Part shown: positions 18,937-27,362 of the stretch, one piece after another
Layout of the letters: each line of letters begins with the position of its first letter
Numbering within the stretch: position 1 is the stretch's first letter
Assembly: GCF_030177895.1 (NCBI RefSeq)
Contig: NZ_CP123448.1
Location: 124,001-188,000 of the forward strand
DNA: 64,000 bases
Origin: Kingella negevensis
GTDB lineage: Bacteria; Pseudomonadota; Gammaproteobacteria; Burkholderiales; Neisseriaceae
Direction of reading: 5' to 3'
Program-made: the position numbers and the translations under genes
The notes under the pieces: generated by a model
Told to the model about the DNA's origin: nothing
Database searches by the model: none
What the model saw: only the letters and a program-made list of their open reading frames with translations

Positions 18937-19164
18937 TTAACCATCTGTTTGATGACTTTTCCAGCGCATCGATTCAGGCGACTGCGTAGGCACAACCACC
19001 GCACCCAACACACGCTCCACCGCCGCACGTGCCACAATCGGACGACCAGCCGCATTAACCAAAAACGGAATACGCAGCTCTGCCAATGCCCGAATTTGCG
19101 GTTTGGCACGCACCTTGCCTGTCAAAACCACCATTTCATCTTTATTCAAAAACAAGCTATTCAT
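18937..19164 (-). CDS. DUF4224-type small phage protein
   Basis: A 75-residue protein from MNSLFLNKDEMVVLTGK with ribosome site GGAGG just ahead. The core KPQIRALAELRIPFLVNAAG followed by RPIVARAAVERVLG is the DUF4224 pattern, a short domain often encoded next to phage integrases and thought to bind DNA; an excisionase-like role is only inference. It sits directly upstream of the broken integrase and downstream of the gpA gene on the same strand. Longer in-frame starts exist up to 19224 but overlap a foreign-dialect uptake sequence and have no ribosome site. Confidence 0.7.
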   Translation of the reverse strand: MNSLFLNKDEMVVLTGKVRAKPQIRALAELRIPFLVNAAGRPIVARAAVERVLGAVVVPTQSPESMRWKSHQTDG

Positions 19165-19232
19165 CATACCTCCAGCCCATTTCATGCCAACCAAAGCAGC
19201 CTGCACCGCCTTTTGATATAGCATATGGCAGA

Positions 19233-21692
19233 TTAAAAATCATTCAACCAATCCACCCATTGCGCCGCCAATTTCTGCTCCAAAGCAGCAGCATCGCGCA
19301 ACACGCTTTCCAAACTATCGTATTGTTTTGGCTTGGTAAATTTTTCAGGACGCACCGCAGGCGCACGGCTTTGTTCACGCAAAGCAGCCTGCACTTTTTT
19401 CTCATAGCGACCAAAGCCCGAAGCGTCCCATGCACTCGTTCCTATGCTTCGCAAAGTCGCCAAATAATCGCGCAATTCTTGCGTTTGCTCGCTTTGCTGT
19501 TTAGCGCGATTCGCCTGTTCATGCGCTTGGCGCACCCATTCTTGCTGTTCATCGGCATGATGTTGCACCCAACCCAACCAACGCTCCGCATTCCATTCAG
19601 GCAACCGCAAGCTCTCGTCCAAAGCCGACATTTCTTCGCGCCATTGACGTTGTACCGCTGGTGGCACTTCCGAATCTTGCGCCAAAGCAGCCTGTATAAA
19701 ATCGCGCTGTTTTGCCCAACCTGCACGCGCAGTCGGACCAAATACATGGCGCACACTTTCTGCCACGGTTGGATTTTTTGCCGATTTTTGACGCGGTTTT
19801 TCATCGTCCAACAAATTCGTAGAGTTATTGACACCAGTCCAAGGGGTGGCTACGCCACCTTTATCGAAACACAACACCCACTCATGAATGCGCGTGAACC
19901 GAATTTCGCCTGTTGTTGCACACAAAACCCCACGAATCGCTTTATCGCACGGCTCACCATAACGATTTTTTGCCACTTCGCCCGATTCCATGGGCAATTC
20001 TTTATACAGCTGCACAGGACGGTCGGCACGTTTCACATGCACACCGCCCATCACTTGCACAAATTTACCCCAGTCGCCCAAATCCGCCGCACGCGCCGCA
20101 CGCAAAATTTCGCTGTCTTCATCAGGCTGCTTATCGGCAAACTCACGGCGCAATTCACGCCACACCGACACAGGCGGCCCACCAATTTGCTGAAATTGAC
20201 GAATGCCCCATAAGCTCGCCCAAGCGTCCACATAAGCCGCCGTTGCCGCCGCACTTTCCCCTATCAAACTCTCGTCATCATCGCCAATTTCCTGCCCCAG
20301 CGCATTTTTGCCGTCAATATTCTTGGCAATGTATTTAGCGATGTAGCCAGCAGCCGTGCCACGATTCCAATCAATCGCCTTAAAATCCACTCGCGCTTTC
20401 ACATCGTGAAACACACGCCAATTTGCCTTGCTCCAAAATTCATCTTCCACCGCAAAACGCGCCGCAATCTCGCTTAAAGATTGCTTCGCTTCGCCGCAGC
20501 TCAACAAAGCAGCCTGCACTTCACGCGCGTGCTGCAAACGCTCGCCTTTGCGCAAAAAATAGCGCAAACCCAATTCTTCGCGGCTATCGCGGCAGCCATG
20601 TTTTGCCACAATGCGACGAAACAAATCGCGCTGCTCGGTTGGCATAAAAAACAAACCATGCCAATGTGGGCAGCCATCGTGGTGCGGCTCAACCACGCGA
20701 AAACCATAAATCTGAATATCGTTGCGCTTCAATTCCGCCAACACACGCGCCCACACACGGTTCAAATAAACCGACGCATCACGCGGTGTGCTGCCATCGT
20801 ATTTACTGTTTTCCGCACCACTCAAACGATGTGCGCGATGAAAACGGCTCGGACAAGTCAAAGTCATAAACTCGCCAGCATGACCCAAATCCTGTGCCAC
20901 CGATTCAAAGCCAGCAATCCGCACCATTAATTCCGCACGGCGAATCGCAGGATTAGCATTGGATTTTTCAACCAACTCCGCCAATTTAAATTCCTGCCCC
21001 AATTCATTTACCATCAACATCATATCCAGCACAGCCGCATTACGCGCTTTTTGCTGCCGTCTGCGTTGCACATTGTCGCGCGATGTATAAAGCCATTTTT
21101 TAGCGTGAACCAAATTGCAATGACCGCGATACACATGCTCCAAACGGCGCATAAACACACGTCTAAAATGCCGTTTCCACCAACGCGCATCACGCAAACG
21201 CAGCGAAATCGCGTCAAAAAAACCAAGCTCAATTTGCTTGGCAAAGCGCATAAACCAATCCACACCCAACGCTTGTGCCTTTTCGCGCTGTGTATCCAAA
21301 TCCCAGCCGTAGTACACAATGCCTTGTTCAAAGCGTTTGGCGGTGTTTTCTGCCAGTTGCACAATTTCATCATCGCTGGCATTCAAATCCAATGGCAAAT
21401 TATGCTGCTCAAACGGACGCAACAAATTATCCAGCCAGTCGTCCGCCTCCCAAACGCTAAACACGTTATTCACGTTATAAGTCAATTTCAGCGCATCGGG
21501 ATTGCGTAACTTGTCGGCACGGCTCAACCAGCCTGCACGCGCCACTTGGGCAAAATAATTGGGCAAGCTATCCAAACGCTGCTGCATTGCCAAGCTCAGC
21601 AAATCTTCTACCTTTGGGTATAAATTGCTGACTTGATTTTGCTGCAAAAATCGGCTTGCCGATTGCGTTTTTTTGCTTGCCACCACCGCCAT
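19233..21692 (-). CDS. phage replication endonuclease, P2 gpA family
   Basis: An 819-residue rolling-circle initiation protein that nicks the phage origin and stays covalently bound through Tyr. The metal-binding HUH motif is EPHHDGCPHWHGLFFMP near residue 320. The tyrosine motif is YIAKYIAKNIDGKN further on, with two Tyr spaced by three residues as in P2 gpA. The early LTCPSRFH strand is also typical. Ribosome site AGGAG. It is the largest early gene and reads without breaks. Two exact foreign-dialect uptake sequences (19382-19393, 20507-20518) lie inside it. With the capsid genes gone it no longer serves particle production. Confidence 0.92.
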   Translation of the reverse strand: MAVVASKKTQSASRFLQQNQVSNLYPKVEDLLSLAMQQRLDSLPNYFAQVARAGWLSRADKLRNPDALKLTYNVNNVFSVWEADDWLDNLLRPFEQHNLPLDLNASDDEIVQLAENTAKRFEQGIVYYGWDLDTQREKAQALGVDWFMRFAKQIELGFFDAISLRLRDARWWKRHFRRVFMRRLEHVYRGHCNLVHAKKWLYTSRDNVQRRRQQKARNAAVLDMMLMVNELGQEFKLAELVEKSNANPAIRRAELMVRIAGFESVAQDLGHAGEFMTLTCPSRFHRAHRLSGAENSKYDGSTPRDASVYLNRVWARVLAELKRNDIQIYGFRVVEPHHDGCPHWHGLFFMPTEQRDLFRRIVAKHGCRDSREELGLRYFLRKGERLQHAREVQAALLSCGEAKQSLSEIAARFAVEDEFWSKANWRVFHDVKARVDFKAIDWNRGTAAGYIAKYIAKNIDGKNALGQEIGDDDESLIGESAAATAAYVDAWASLWGIRQFQQIGGPPVSVWRELRREFADKQPDEDSEILRAARAADLGDWGKFVQVMGGVHVKRADRPVQLYKELPMESGEVAKNRYGEPCDKAIRGVLCATTGEIRFTRIHEWVLCFDKGGVATPWTGVNNSTNLLDDEKPRQKSAKNPTVAESVRHVFGPTARAGWAKQRDFIQAALAQDSEVPPAVQRQWREEMSALDESLRLPEWNAERWLGWVQHHADEQQEWVRQAHEQANRAKQQSEQTQELRDYLATLRSIGTSAWDASGFGRYEKKVQAALREQSRAPAVRPEKFTKPKQYDSLESVLRDAAALEQKLAAQWVDWLNDF

Positions 21693-21702
21693 TTGACTGC
21701 TC

Positions 21703-21936
21703 CTATTGCTCTACTTCACGTTTTACACTCGGGTTGGCATGACTGCCCAATTCGGCAATGCCCACCCCACTAATACCCACAAATTCGCGCCCTGTGTCGC
21801 TATCTTTAATCACATACACACCGCGTTTATTGCCGTATGCCGTACGTTGCTGCGTTTGCCCTGTGCAGGCTGCCAATGCCAAAAACACCGCCAACCACAA
21901 CATGTTCGCCACTTTACGGATATAGCAATGTTTCAT
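21703..21936 (-). CDS. small phage-encoded lipoprotein
   Basis: A 77-residue protein with a signal peptide and lipobox LALAAC (cleavage before Cys near residue 24), so probably anchored in a membrane. The rest (RGVYVIKDSDTGREFVGISG) matches no family I recognise. Ribosome site GGAG and a 4-base ATGA overlap with the preceding membrane protein gene suggest translational coupling. Such pairs of small membrane proteins are common in phage early regions; a superinfection or envelope role would be speculation. Confidence 0.65.
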   Translation of the reverse strand: MKHCYIRKVANMLWLAVFLALAACTGQTQQRTAYGNKRGVYVIKDSDTGREFVGISGVGIAELGSHANPSVKREVEQ

Positions 21937-22115
21937 GGCTCGCGCTCCATTTGTCCTGCCACCGTTTTAAACAACTCGCCACTCACCACCAAGCAGCTTG
22001 TGCGGCGCAAATCGCGTCTGCAATGCAAACGACCTGCCACAAACCCCACCACAAACAGCACTACCGCCACCAATGCCACCGTTACCACTAATAAAGCCCA
22101 AGTCAAAAATCCCAT
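21933..22115 (-). CDS. small phage membrane protein
   Basis: 60 residues starting MGFLTWALLVVTVALVAVV, one N-terminal membrane helix continuing into FVVGFVAGRL, then a basic Cys-containing tail (CRRDLRRTSC). Start chosen at 22115 because GGAG lies 7 bases before it; a longer frame opens at 22133 without a ribosome site. It overlaps the next gene by ATGA. Function unknown. Confidence 0.6.
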   Translation of the reverse strand: MGFLTWALLVVTVALVAVVLFVVGFVAGRLHCRRDLRRTSCLVVSGELFKTVAGQMEREP

Positions 22116-22119
22116 GTTG

Positions 22120-22368
22120 TTACTCCATATCATTGTTTGGTTGATTTAAATTCAATTTCTGCATCAATTTCGCGTTGTATGCATCAAACTCTTTGACACA
22201 TTGCTTTTGCTCCATGCCGCGCAACCGCTCAAACAAACCATGCGCCTTGTTGGCAGCAATCGCATCGCCATCAAACGACTGCTCACCATAGCATTTTGCC
22301 AAGCGAAACAACCGCGCCGCTTCGCGCTGCACACAGCCATTTATCGCCCCATTGATTGGATGATTCAT
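22120..22368 (-). CDS. phage early protein, unknown function
   Basis: 82 residues (MNHPINGAINGCVQREAARL...). Mostly helical and soluble by composition. GGAG stands 8 bases before the start, and the gene begins inside the stop of its neighbour (ATGA overlap), so it belongs to the early operon. I do not recognise a family. Confidence 0.55.
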   Translation of the reverse strand: MNHPINGAINGCVQREAARLFRLAKCYGEQSFDGDAIAANKAHGLFERLRGMEQKQCVKEFDAYNAKLMQKLNLNQPNNDME

Positions 22369-22769
22369 ACTTCACGCTCCACATTCAAACCACGCATCCG
22401 CGCCGTTCGCTCTGACGACTTCAACAACTTATCCACGCGATGTGCGTAGTCGCTCAATTCAATCAAAAACAAAGTTGGCAACGCCCACGCCAATTCACTT
22501 TGCACCGCCAAATGGTTTGCTTGTCGTGCCAAACGTGCCATTTGTGTCAAAATTTCCTGCATCTGCTTAATCGCTTGTATCTGCATGGGTTTTAGCAACA
22601 CATCAAACAAAATAGGCTCGGATACCTTGACTTGTTTTGCTGCACCCACATTCAAGTTGCGCATAATTTTGGCATTTTTCATTTTTGCTTCGTCACACAC
22701 TCGATACATTTCCGCCACCAACACCCCAACGTCCAAATCCTCCAGAACATCATCAAGTCCAGCCGCCAT
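22365..22769 (-). CDS. phage early protein, unknown function
   Basis: 134 residues from MAAGLDDVLEDLDVGVL. Helical, with heptad-like stretches around VLLKPMQIQAIKQMQEILTQ. The start at 22769 is preferred over 22775 because AGGGG is correctly spaced only for the inner ATG. No family recognised. It lies between the Ogr-like gene and a further small gene in one minus-strand operon. Confidence 0.55.
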   Translation of the reverse strand: MAAGLDDVLEDLDVGVLVAEMYRVCDEAKMKNAKIMRNLNVGAAKQVKVSEPILFDVLLKPMQIQAIKQMQEILTQMARLARQANHLAVQSELAWALPTLFLIELSDYAHRVDKLLKSSERTARMRGLNVEREV

Positions 22770-22779
22770 TGCCATACCC

Positions 22780-23031
22780 CTAATCCAATTCGCTCAATAC
22801 ATCGCCATTTGCCATGGGTGGAAGTCGCTTGCTTTGATATTTCGCGCTGGGCTGGCTTAACGTGTGCGTGACTTCAAACACGCCACAACCCGACCAACCA
22901 CACAGCGGATTCACGCATTGCACCAAACTATATTGCCGCGATAAATTACTCACACGCTGACTGCGCTTAATTGCCGTAGGACCACCGCAAACAGGGCAAT
23001 CAATGACCACCCTGTATTTAATTTTCGTCAT
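22780..23031 (-). CDS. ogr: Ogr/Delta-type zinc-finger late-gene activator
   Basis: 83 residues. Two Cys pairs (CPVCGG near residue 11 and CVNPLCGW near residue 38) form the single zinc finger of the P2 Ogr / P4 Delta family. That family recruits RNA polymerase to phage late promoters, including that of the F operon. The N-terminal zinc-binding half is complete. It starts 14 bases inside the CII-like gene. In P2 ogr lies next to D; here it sits in the early operon. Keeping an intact activator along with an intact F operon but few other late genes is notable. Confidence 0.78.
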   Translation of the reverse strand: MTKIKYRVVIDCPVCGGPTAIKRSQRVSNLSRQYSLVQCVNPLCGWSGCGVFEVTHTLSQPSAKYQSKRLPPMANGDVLSELD

Positions 23032-23485
23032 GCTTTGCTCCAAAAATTCGGTCGCTTTGCACCGCAATACCAAGCAGCCTGCGAACCGATAAATGCACTC
23101 TGCGCCACAAACGCGCACTTTCTTCGCTTTCCAATTTGCCGTCTTCGGTCATTTCGCGCCATTCGTCCCACAGCAAGCCCACATCGCGGAACGTGTGCAA
23201 AAAGTCTTCGGTAATATCCAAGCCCAACAATGCAGCTGCGTCCAGTTCAGGCAACTTCACAAACACGCCACCGCTTTCGCGCGCCACCGCTTCGGCAAAA
23301 TCCGTGCGTTCGGTCATGCGCTGCATAATCATTGCCTGCTCAATGCTCAACGCCTGCCCCTTAATTTGATACAAACGGTTTTCCAACGCCGATAGCGTCA
23401 AGCCCAGCATAGCAGCCGTGGTGGCATGACCACCGTTGGGCGATTTTGCCATTTCACGCAAAGACAGTTGAATTTGGTTATTCAT
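23018..23485 (-). CDS. CII/YmfL-type phage regulatory protein
   Basis: 155 residues from MNNQIQLSLREMAK behind ribosome site AAGGGG. The N-terminal half (GGHATTAAMLGLTLSALENRLYQ) reads as a helix-turn-helix like that of phage CII (CP76) and YmfL regulators: a short DNA-binding region followed by a helical oligomerisation domain. It is in the early operon transcribed away from the CI-like repressor, where CII proteins normally sit. DNA-binding role is family inference. Confidence 0.65.
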   Translation of the reverse strand: MNNQIQLSLREMAKSPNGGHATTAAMLGLTLSALENRLYQIKGQALSIEQAMIMQRMTERTDFAEAVARESGGVFVKLPELDAAALLGLDITEDFLHTFRDVGLLWDEWREMTEDGKLESEESARLWRRVHLSVRRLLGIAVQSDRIFGAKHDEN

Positions 23486-23488
23486 GAT

Positions 23489-23875
23489 TTACCCCTTATT
23501 ATTTTGGTGTTCAGATTGCACCGTTTTGTCTAAACTCTCGCCACGAATTAACTGCACACCGCGTAAAAAAACTTGCCATTGAATACGGTCAATCAAGGCA
23601 GTATCGTAGCCATATTTATCAAGACGAATGCCACAAAATTCGCCATATTCTTCGCGCAATGCTTGTTCATACAGCTCGCGTTCTTGCGGATAATCCGCAG
23701 GCAAAAAGCGATAAGTTCTCGCTTCGATTTGAGCAGATTCAAGTAATTGAGCAGGCGTAGCATCACCTTCTTTAAACCATTCAATACGCCGTGCTTGCAG
23801 TTTGTCGCGCAGCCCTTTTTCAGGGATAGGTTTTAAAATAGCTTTGAGTTGTTTCAGAAATTCCTTTTTATCCAT
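23489..23875 (-). CDS. phage early protein, unknown function
   Basis: 128 residues from MDKKEFLKQLKAILKPIPEK, acidic/basic and soluble. AAGGGG stands 7 bases before this ATG, so an in-frame start at 23893 is less likely. No recognised domain. Second gene of the early operon. Confidence 0.55.
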   Translation of the reverse strand: MDKKEFLKQLKAILKPIPEKGLRDKLQARRIEWFKEGDATPAQLLESAQIEARTYRFLPADYPQERELYEQALREEYGEFCGIRLDKYGYDTALIDRIQWQVFLRGVQLIRGESLDKTVQSEHQNNKG

Positions 23876-23889
23876 GATTTGCCCCTTCA

Positions 23890-24084
23890 TCACACAGCGG
23901 TGCGTGCCTTAACCACTTCATAAGCACGGTCTATGGCAGCCATGCGAATAAAAGCAGCGATTGGCATACCGCTTAATTCAGCCGCTCGGCAAATAATGTC
24001 CTTGTTTTGAACAGGAACACGCACATTTACGATAGGAGACGCGCCTTTTTTATTAGACGCACGATTGATATTTTCAGAAGACAT
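23890..24084 (-). CDS. ribbon-helix-helix-like small protein
   Basis: 64 residues. PIVNVRVPVQNKDIICRAAEL followed by GMPIAAFIRMAAI has the strand-helix-helix layout of RHH proteins such as DUF1778-type antitoxins and phage Arc-like regulators. It is the first gene transcribed leftward from the switch region, the position of a Cox/Cro-type regulator; a DNA-binding role here is inference. Confidence 0.55.
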   Translation of the reverse strand: MSSENINRASNKKGASPIVNVRVPVQNKDIICRAAELSGMPIAAFIRMAAIDRAYEVVKARTAV

Positions 24085-24529
24085 GATAAAATAACCTCTC
24101 TTGTATGCTGTTTGTATATTGTTGCAGATATATCAAACAAGTGAATAAGTGAGAGCAGAATGTTTCAATCCCAATATTTAAACGATTCACGCTCAGAATT
24201 TGATGAAGCAATTAACACCTACATCGCGTAAAATCCAGAATATTTTGCAGAGAACGCGCAATTTCTTAAATTGCTCATGTGCCACTTTCACAGAAGATTG
24301 AGAAATAGCCAACATCCCGCAAACAGATAAATTGTGCAGCGCGATGCGTTTGGCGCGGAAATATTGATTAACTGGTTTCAGTTTGAAGCCCTTTCTTTCG
24401 TTTAGGTTGCTTGTATATTGCCTTTGACAGAGTTGATAACATACCACCTTTAATTAGCTATTCAATAACTAAATGTAAGCTATTTAACTAATTCAAAGTT
24501 AGACTTTTGTTTTATTTAGGAATTTTCTT
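24085..24529. promoter_or_regulatory. lysis-lysogeny switch region
   Basis: A 445-base AT-rich gap between the divergent early operon and the CI-like gene. Visible: repeats of TTGTAT (24101, 24111) and TTGTATATTG (24111 and again near 24414), and an inverted arrangement GTTTGTATAT / ATATATCAAAC (24110-24137). Also TTGACA (24424) with TTTAAT (24449) at 19 bases for the repressor direction, and AATTAG/CTAATT inverted sequences at 24450-24490. A 23-codon plus-strand frame at 24160 is probably not a gene. Confidence 0.45.
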
Positions 24530-25255
24530 TTGAGCGAAAAAACTTTAATTGTTCCAGTATTGGAGCGAGCAAAAGAAGCCATGAATGCTAAATCTGATTA
24601 TGAATTAGCACAGAAATTGGGCGTAACAACGGCAGCAATGAGCGGATATAAAAAACGCAAATCGCTACCGTTGGAGCAGTGTATAAAAATTGCTCAAATT
24701 AGTTCGGTTTCTTTGGATTGGTTGATTTTGAATAAGGGTAATAAATACGGTGTCCCAGCCTCTCATAAACCTACTCCCAAGCAATTATTAACGCTTAAAG
24801 ATAAAGAGCATAGAATTTGGCTTGAAATGCTTAGTTATGATTTAGGCAATCAAGATTTACCGTTAACTGAATCTGAAACCAAGTTAGCTTGTTTATTAAA
24901 GAAAGTTACTGCAGAAATAAGCGAAATCAAATTTCATCAAGCTAATCCTAATTTAGTGAAACTGCTTACTAATTTAGAAAAGCGTAAATTTGAATATCCA
25001 GTTGATGAAATTGAGCAGCAGACCGATATTCAAAATAATCAATTAAACCCAGAACAAAAAATGCTGCTCACAGGTTTTGATAGCTTAACCAGCGAGCAGC
25101 AAGATTGTATTTTCACGTTTATCCGCCGTTTCGTTCACGGAGAAGAAATCGTGTATTCAAAACCTACCATTCACATTAGCGGTGGCAATGTCGGTCAAGC
25201 CAATGCAGGCAACGGACACATTGAAAATTTGAATATAAAAAACGATAAAGGGTAA
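24530..25255 (+). CDS. CI-like phage repressor
   Basis: 241 residues from a TTG start preceded by AGGA at 8 bases. The N-terminal helix-turn-helix (SDYELAQKLGVTTAAMSGYKK, then SLPLEQCIKIAQISSVSLDWLI) is the bacteriophage CI-repressor domain. No S24 peptidase Ser-Lys pair is visible, so cleavage on SOS induction is not expected. The C-terminus is Gly/Asn-rich (HISGGNVGQANAGNGHIENL). It is divergent from the early operon and should silence it from the intervening operators. Confidence 0.8.
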   Translation: MSEKTLIVPVLERAKEAMNAKSDYELAQKLGVTTAAMSGYKKRKSLPLEQCIKIAQISSVSLDWLILNKGNKYGVPASHKPTPKQLLTLKDKEHRIWLEMLSYDLGNQDLPLTESETKLACLLKKVTAEISEIKFHQANPNLVKLLTNLEKRKFEYPVDEIEQQTDIQNNQLNPEQKMLLTGFDSLTSEQQDCIFTFIRRFVHGEEIVYSKPTIHISGGNVGQANAGNGHIENLNIKNDKG

Positions 25256-25263
25256 TCTTCATT

Positions 25264-25521
25264 ATGATTATGGCAACCAAAGACGAGGCCTTAGGATTAG
25301 CCGAAGGCACAACCGAGATTAAGCCGAGTGTGGGCAATCGCCTTGAAGTTCACGCTCATTTGTTGTATGCCATGCTTGCGGACGAAACTCTGCGCTTGGC
25401 AGCAACATCATGGCTGGAACAGAATCTGCCACGGCTAGCCAATGCAGCTCATAGCCACTATTGCGAAGAGCTGCTAAAACAGATTCAGGCGGGGGATTAT
25501 CCTTCCAGTCTTTTGGAATAA
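25264..25521 (+). CDS. hypothetical phage protein, antisense-overlapped
   Basis: 85 residues, 8 bases after the repressor stop and so possibly its operon partner. The sequence (KPSVGNRLEVHAHLLYAML, ATSWLEQNLPRLANAAHSHY) looks like a folded helical protein. 203 bases overlap a convincing frame on the opposite strand (25319-25642). A ribosome site is not obvious for either ATG (25264, 25270). Whether both, or only one, of the overlapping frames is translated cannot be settled by reading. Confidence 0.5.
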   Translation: MIMATKDEALGLAEGTTEIKPSVGNRLEVHAHLLYAMLADETLRLAATSWLEQNLPRLANAAHSHYCEELLKQIQAGDYPSSLLE

Positions 25522-25642
25522 CTAAAAAAGCATAGCTGATAGAATCGCCATTGTCTGACTGCGTGAGCTGCTGCAAATATTGACTGGCTGCGCGACGTTG
25601 TGGCATTAGTCGCATTAAGTCTTCTTGTGTAGAATAAGTCAT
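25319..25642 (-). CDS. hypothetical phage protein opposite the repressor operon
   Basis: 107 residues from MTYSTQEDLMRLMPQRRAA with ribosome site AAAGG 8-9 bases upstream. The middle (YAFLVIPKDWKDNPPPESVL, GYELHWLAVADSVPAMML) is protein-like, and 121 bases of it lie outside the overlap with the plus-strand frame. Convergent to the repressor and divergent from the toxin-antitoxin pair. No family recognised. Confidence 0.5.
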   Translation of the reverse strand: MTYSTQEDLMRLMPQRRAASQYLQQLTQSDNGDSISYAFLVIPKDWKDNPPPESVLAALRNSGYELHWLAVADSVPAMMLLPSAEFRPQAWHTTNERELQGDCPHSA

Positions 25643-25681
25643 AGCGTTACCTTTCTGTGTCAATAAAATTGGGAGTTAATC

Positions 25682-25870
25682 ATGTTAGCATATCCTACTA
25701 ATCCTTGGACTTCTATTTTTGCCGATGAAGCGCAAGAAAATAAATACAATCAATGGCTAAACGACAAAGTGGCGCATAATCTAGCCGATACGCGCCCTAA
25801 TGTGCCACATGATTTGTTAATGGCGCGTTTAGATGCGATTTTAGAAGCAGCGCAACAAGGGCAAGAATAA
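25682..25870 (+). CDS. PaaA/stability-determinant-type antitoxin
   Basis: 62 residues with ribosome site GGGAG. The pattern KYNQWLNDKVAHNLADTRPN followed by VPHDLLMARLDAILEAA matches short antitoxins of the PaaA2/stability-determinant type, which are partly disordered helices that wrap a ParE/RelE toxin. Its stop overlaps the toxin start (TAATG), the usual coupled arrangement. It is a cargo pair between the regulatory and tail modules of the prophage. Confidence 0.75.
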   Translation: MLAYPTNPWTSIFADEAQENKYNQWLNDKVAHNLADTRPNVPHDLLMARLDAILEAAQQGQE

Positions 25871-26154
25871 TGTTGCCGATTGAGTGGAATGCTCGCGCTT
25901 CTGATGATTTGCTGGAAATTGTGGCGTATATCGCGCAAGAAAATTTGCCTGCCGCCATTAAAATGCGTGAACGCTTGGAAACGGTTGTTTTGCAACTGGC
26001 GCAAATGCCGTATATGTTTCCTATGAGTTCTCGCGTGAAAGGACTGCGCGAATTGGTGGCACACCCAAACTATATTATTTTGTATCGCGTTTTGGCTGAT
26101 AAAGTGGAAATTGTGGCGATTGTTCATGCTCGCCAAAATTTACCAAGAATTTAA
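25870..26154 (+). CDS. ParE/RelE-family toxin
   Basis: 94 residues. The fold pattern is that of ParE/RelE: WNARASDDLLEIVAYIAQEN, a helix pair, then GLRELVAHPNYIILYRV and the C-terminal strand VEIVAIVHARQNLP. ParE members poison DNA gyrase and RelE members cut mRNA; the VHARQ ending is typical of ParE-like members. Translationally coupled to the antitoxin. Such a pair would penalise loss of the prophage block and may explain its persistence without an integrase. Confidence 0.85.
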   Translation: MLPIEWNARASDDLLEIVAYIAQENLPAAIKMRERLETVVLQLAQMPYMFPMSSRVKGLRELVAHPNYIILYRVLADKVEIVAIVHARQNLPRI

Positions 26155-26157
26155 CCC

Positions 26158-26193
26158 AAAGGCAGCCTGCACCCACATGCAGGCTGCTTTTTT
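26158..26193. terminator. bidirectional hairpin built from foreign-dialect uptake sequences
   Basis: AAAGGCAGCCTGC and GCAGGCTGCTTTTTT pair across 8 bases, between the convergent toxin and D genes. The right arm (26178-26189) is an exact AAGCAGCCTGCA on the minus strand. Confidence 0.8.
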
Positions 26194-27361
26194 ATTCTTC
26201 ACCGCCCTCAAAATCCAACATCGCTTCCAGTTTCAGGCTGCATGTGTAGCCGCCGTCGTCCAAATGGTGTTGCACTTCTGTGATGAGCCATTTTTCGCGG
26301 TCAATTTCGGGCTTGAAGCCTTGCACAATCACAGGCGTTTCGGGGAATAAATCGGGGCGACCTGCGGCGAGTGTAATGCTAAATTGTGCTGCGCCACGTT
26401 GCAGTTTTTTGAATGCGGTTCGCGCTCCGCTCCATGCGCTCGAATTGCGGGCATATAAATGGCGCAGGGTTTTGACTTTTTTCCCTGCGGTGTCAATTTT
26501 GCGGTTGGCATTGGCTTTGGGCGGTTTTTGTTTACCGTTGCGGTTGGTTTTACGCTCGGGCTGCACGTTGGTTTTGTCCACCACCACCTCTTTGCGCTTG
26601 CCTGTTTTTTTGTCGGTGTAAAACGCGCGAACGGCGCTGTAGCTGTCGGTGGTGGAATAGGTAAAGCTGTGTCTATCGCCCGATTGCCGTGTAATGGTTA
26701 AGGCTGGAATGGGCTTGCCGTTTACGGTTTGCGCTTCGCCCTCGGGCGTGAACAGAAAAATGCCGTGTTTTACGGTGGCTATCGCGCCATATTGCTCGGC
26801 TAGTCGGCTTAAAAAACTGGCATCGCTTTCATTGGTTTGGTCTATGTGGTCAATGCGTGTGTTTTTGTAGCTTTCGGCAATTTTGCATTTTTCGCCTGTG
26901 TAGCTGTTTTGCGTGGCAATGGCTTGCACGATTTGATGCAGGGTTTGTTTGTGCCACGATTTTTCTTTTTGCTCAGCTAGGCTTTCGGCGAGGTCGGCGG
27001 CGCGTGCGGTAATGCTCAATGTATCAGGGCTGCCTGAATGGGTAAATTCGGAAAACAGGTATTCGCCTTTATCCACTACGCCTGTTTCGGCATAACCCAG
27101 CGCGAGTGTGATTTTGTCGCCCATTTTGGGTATGGCGATTGCGCCGTCGCGGTCGTCTAGCTCTATGGTTAATTCGTCTGCTTCAAAGCCGCGCTTGTCG
27201 GTTAAATCTAGGCTGATAATGCGCGATAGGGTTTGTGTGCCAAATGTTTTGCCGTTGATTGTGAGTTCTGCGATTGGGGTCAGATGTCGCCCTTGGTCGT
27301 CAAATAATTGGTCAAAGACTTTTCGGGTGGTGTTGGCGAGCGTGTCTAAATCAAAAGCCAT
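26192..27361 (-). CDS. P2 gpD-like late control / tail hub protein
   Basis: 389 residues, as P2 gpD (387). GpD is the baseplate hub, structurally like the T4 gp27/VgrG hub, on which spike and tail tube meet. Recognised by its place as last gene of FI-FII-E-T-U-D and by family text such as GDKITLALGYAETGVVDKG, SDASFLSRLAEQYGAIATV and LFPETPVIVQGFKPEIDRE. Ribosome site AGGGG. It starts 1 base after the U stop. Confidence 0.88.
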   Translation of the reverse strand: MAFDLDTLANTTRKVFDQLFDDQGRHLTPIAELTINGKTFGTQTLSRIISLDLTDKRGFEADELTIELDDRDGAIAIPKMGDKITLALGYAETGVVDKGEYLFSEFTHSGSPDTLSITARAADLAESLAEQKEKSWHKQTLHQIVQAIATQNSYTGEKCKIAESYKNTRIDHIDQTNESDASFLSRLAEQYGAIATVKHGIFLFTPEGEAQTVNGKPIPALTITRQSGDRHSFTYSTTDSYSAVRAFYTDKKTGKRKEVVVDKTNVQPERKTNRNGKQKPPKANANRKIDTAGKKVKTLRHLYARNSSAWSGARTAFKKLQRGAAQFSITLAAGRPDLFPETPVIVQGFKPEIDREKWLITEVQHHLDDGGYTCSLKLEAMLDFEGGEE

Positions 27362-27362
27362 A

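Noticed and set aside
24193..24447. 84-residue minus-strand frame in the switch region
   Set aside because: No ribosome site and no recognisable domain; the region reads better as operators and promoters.
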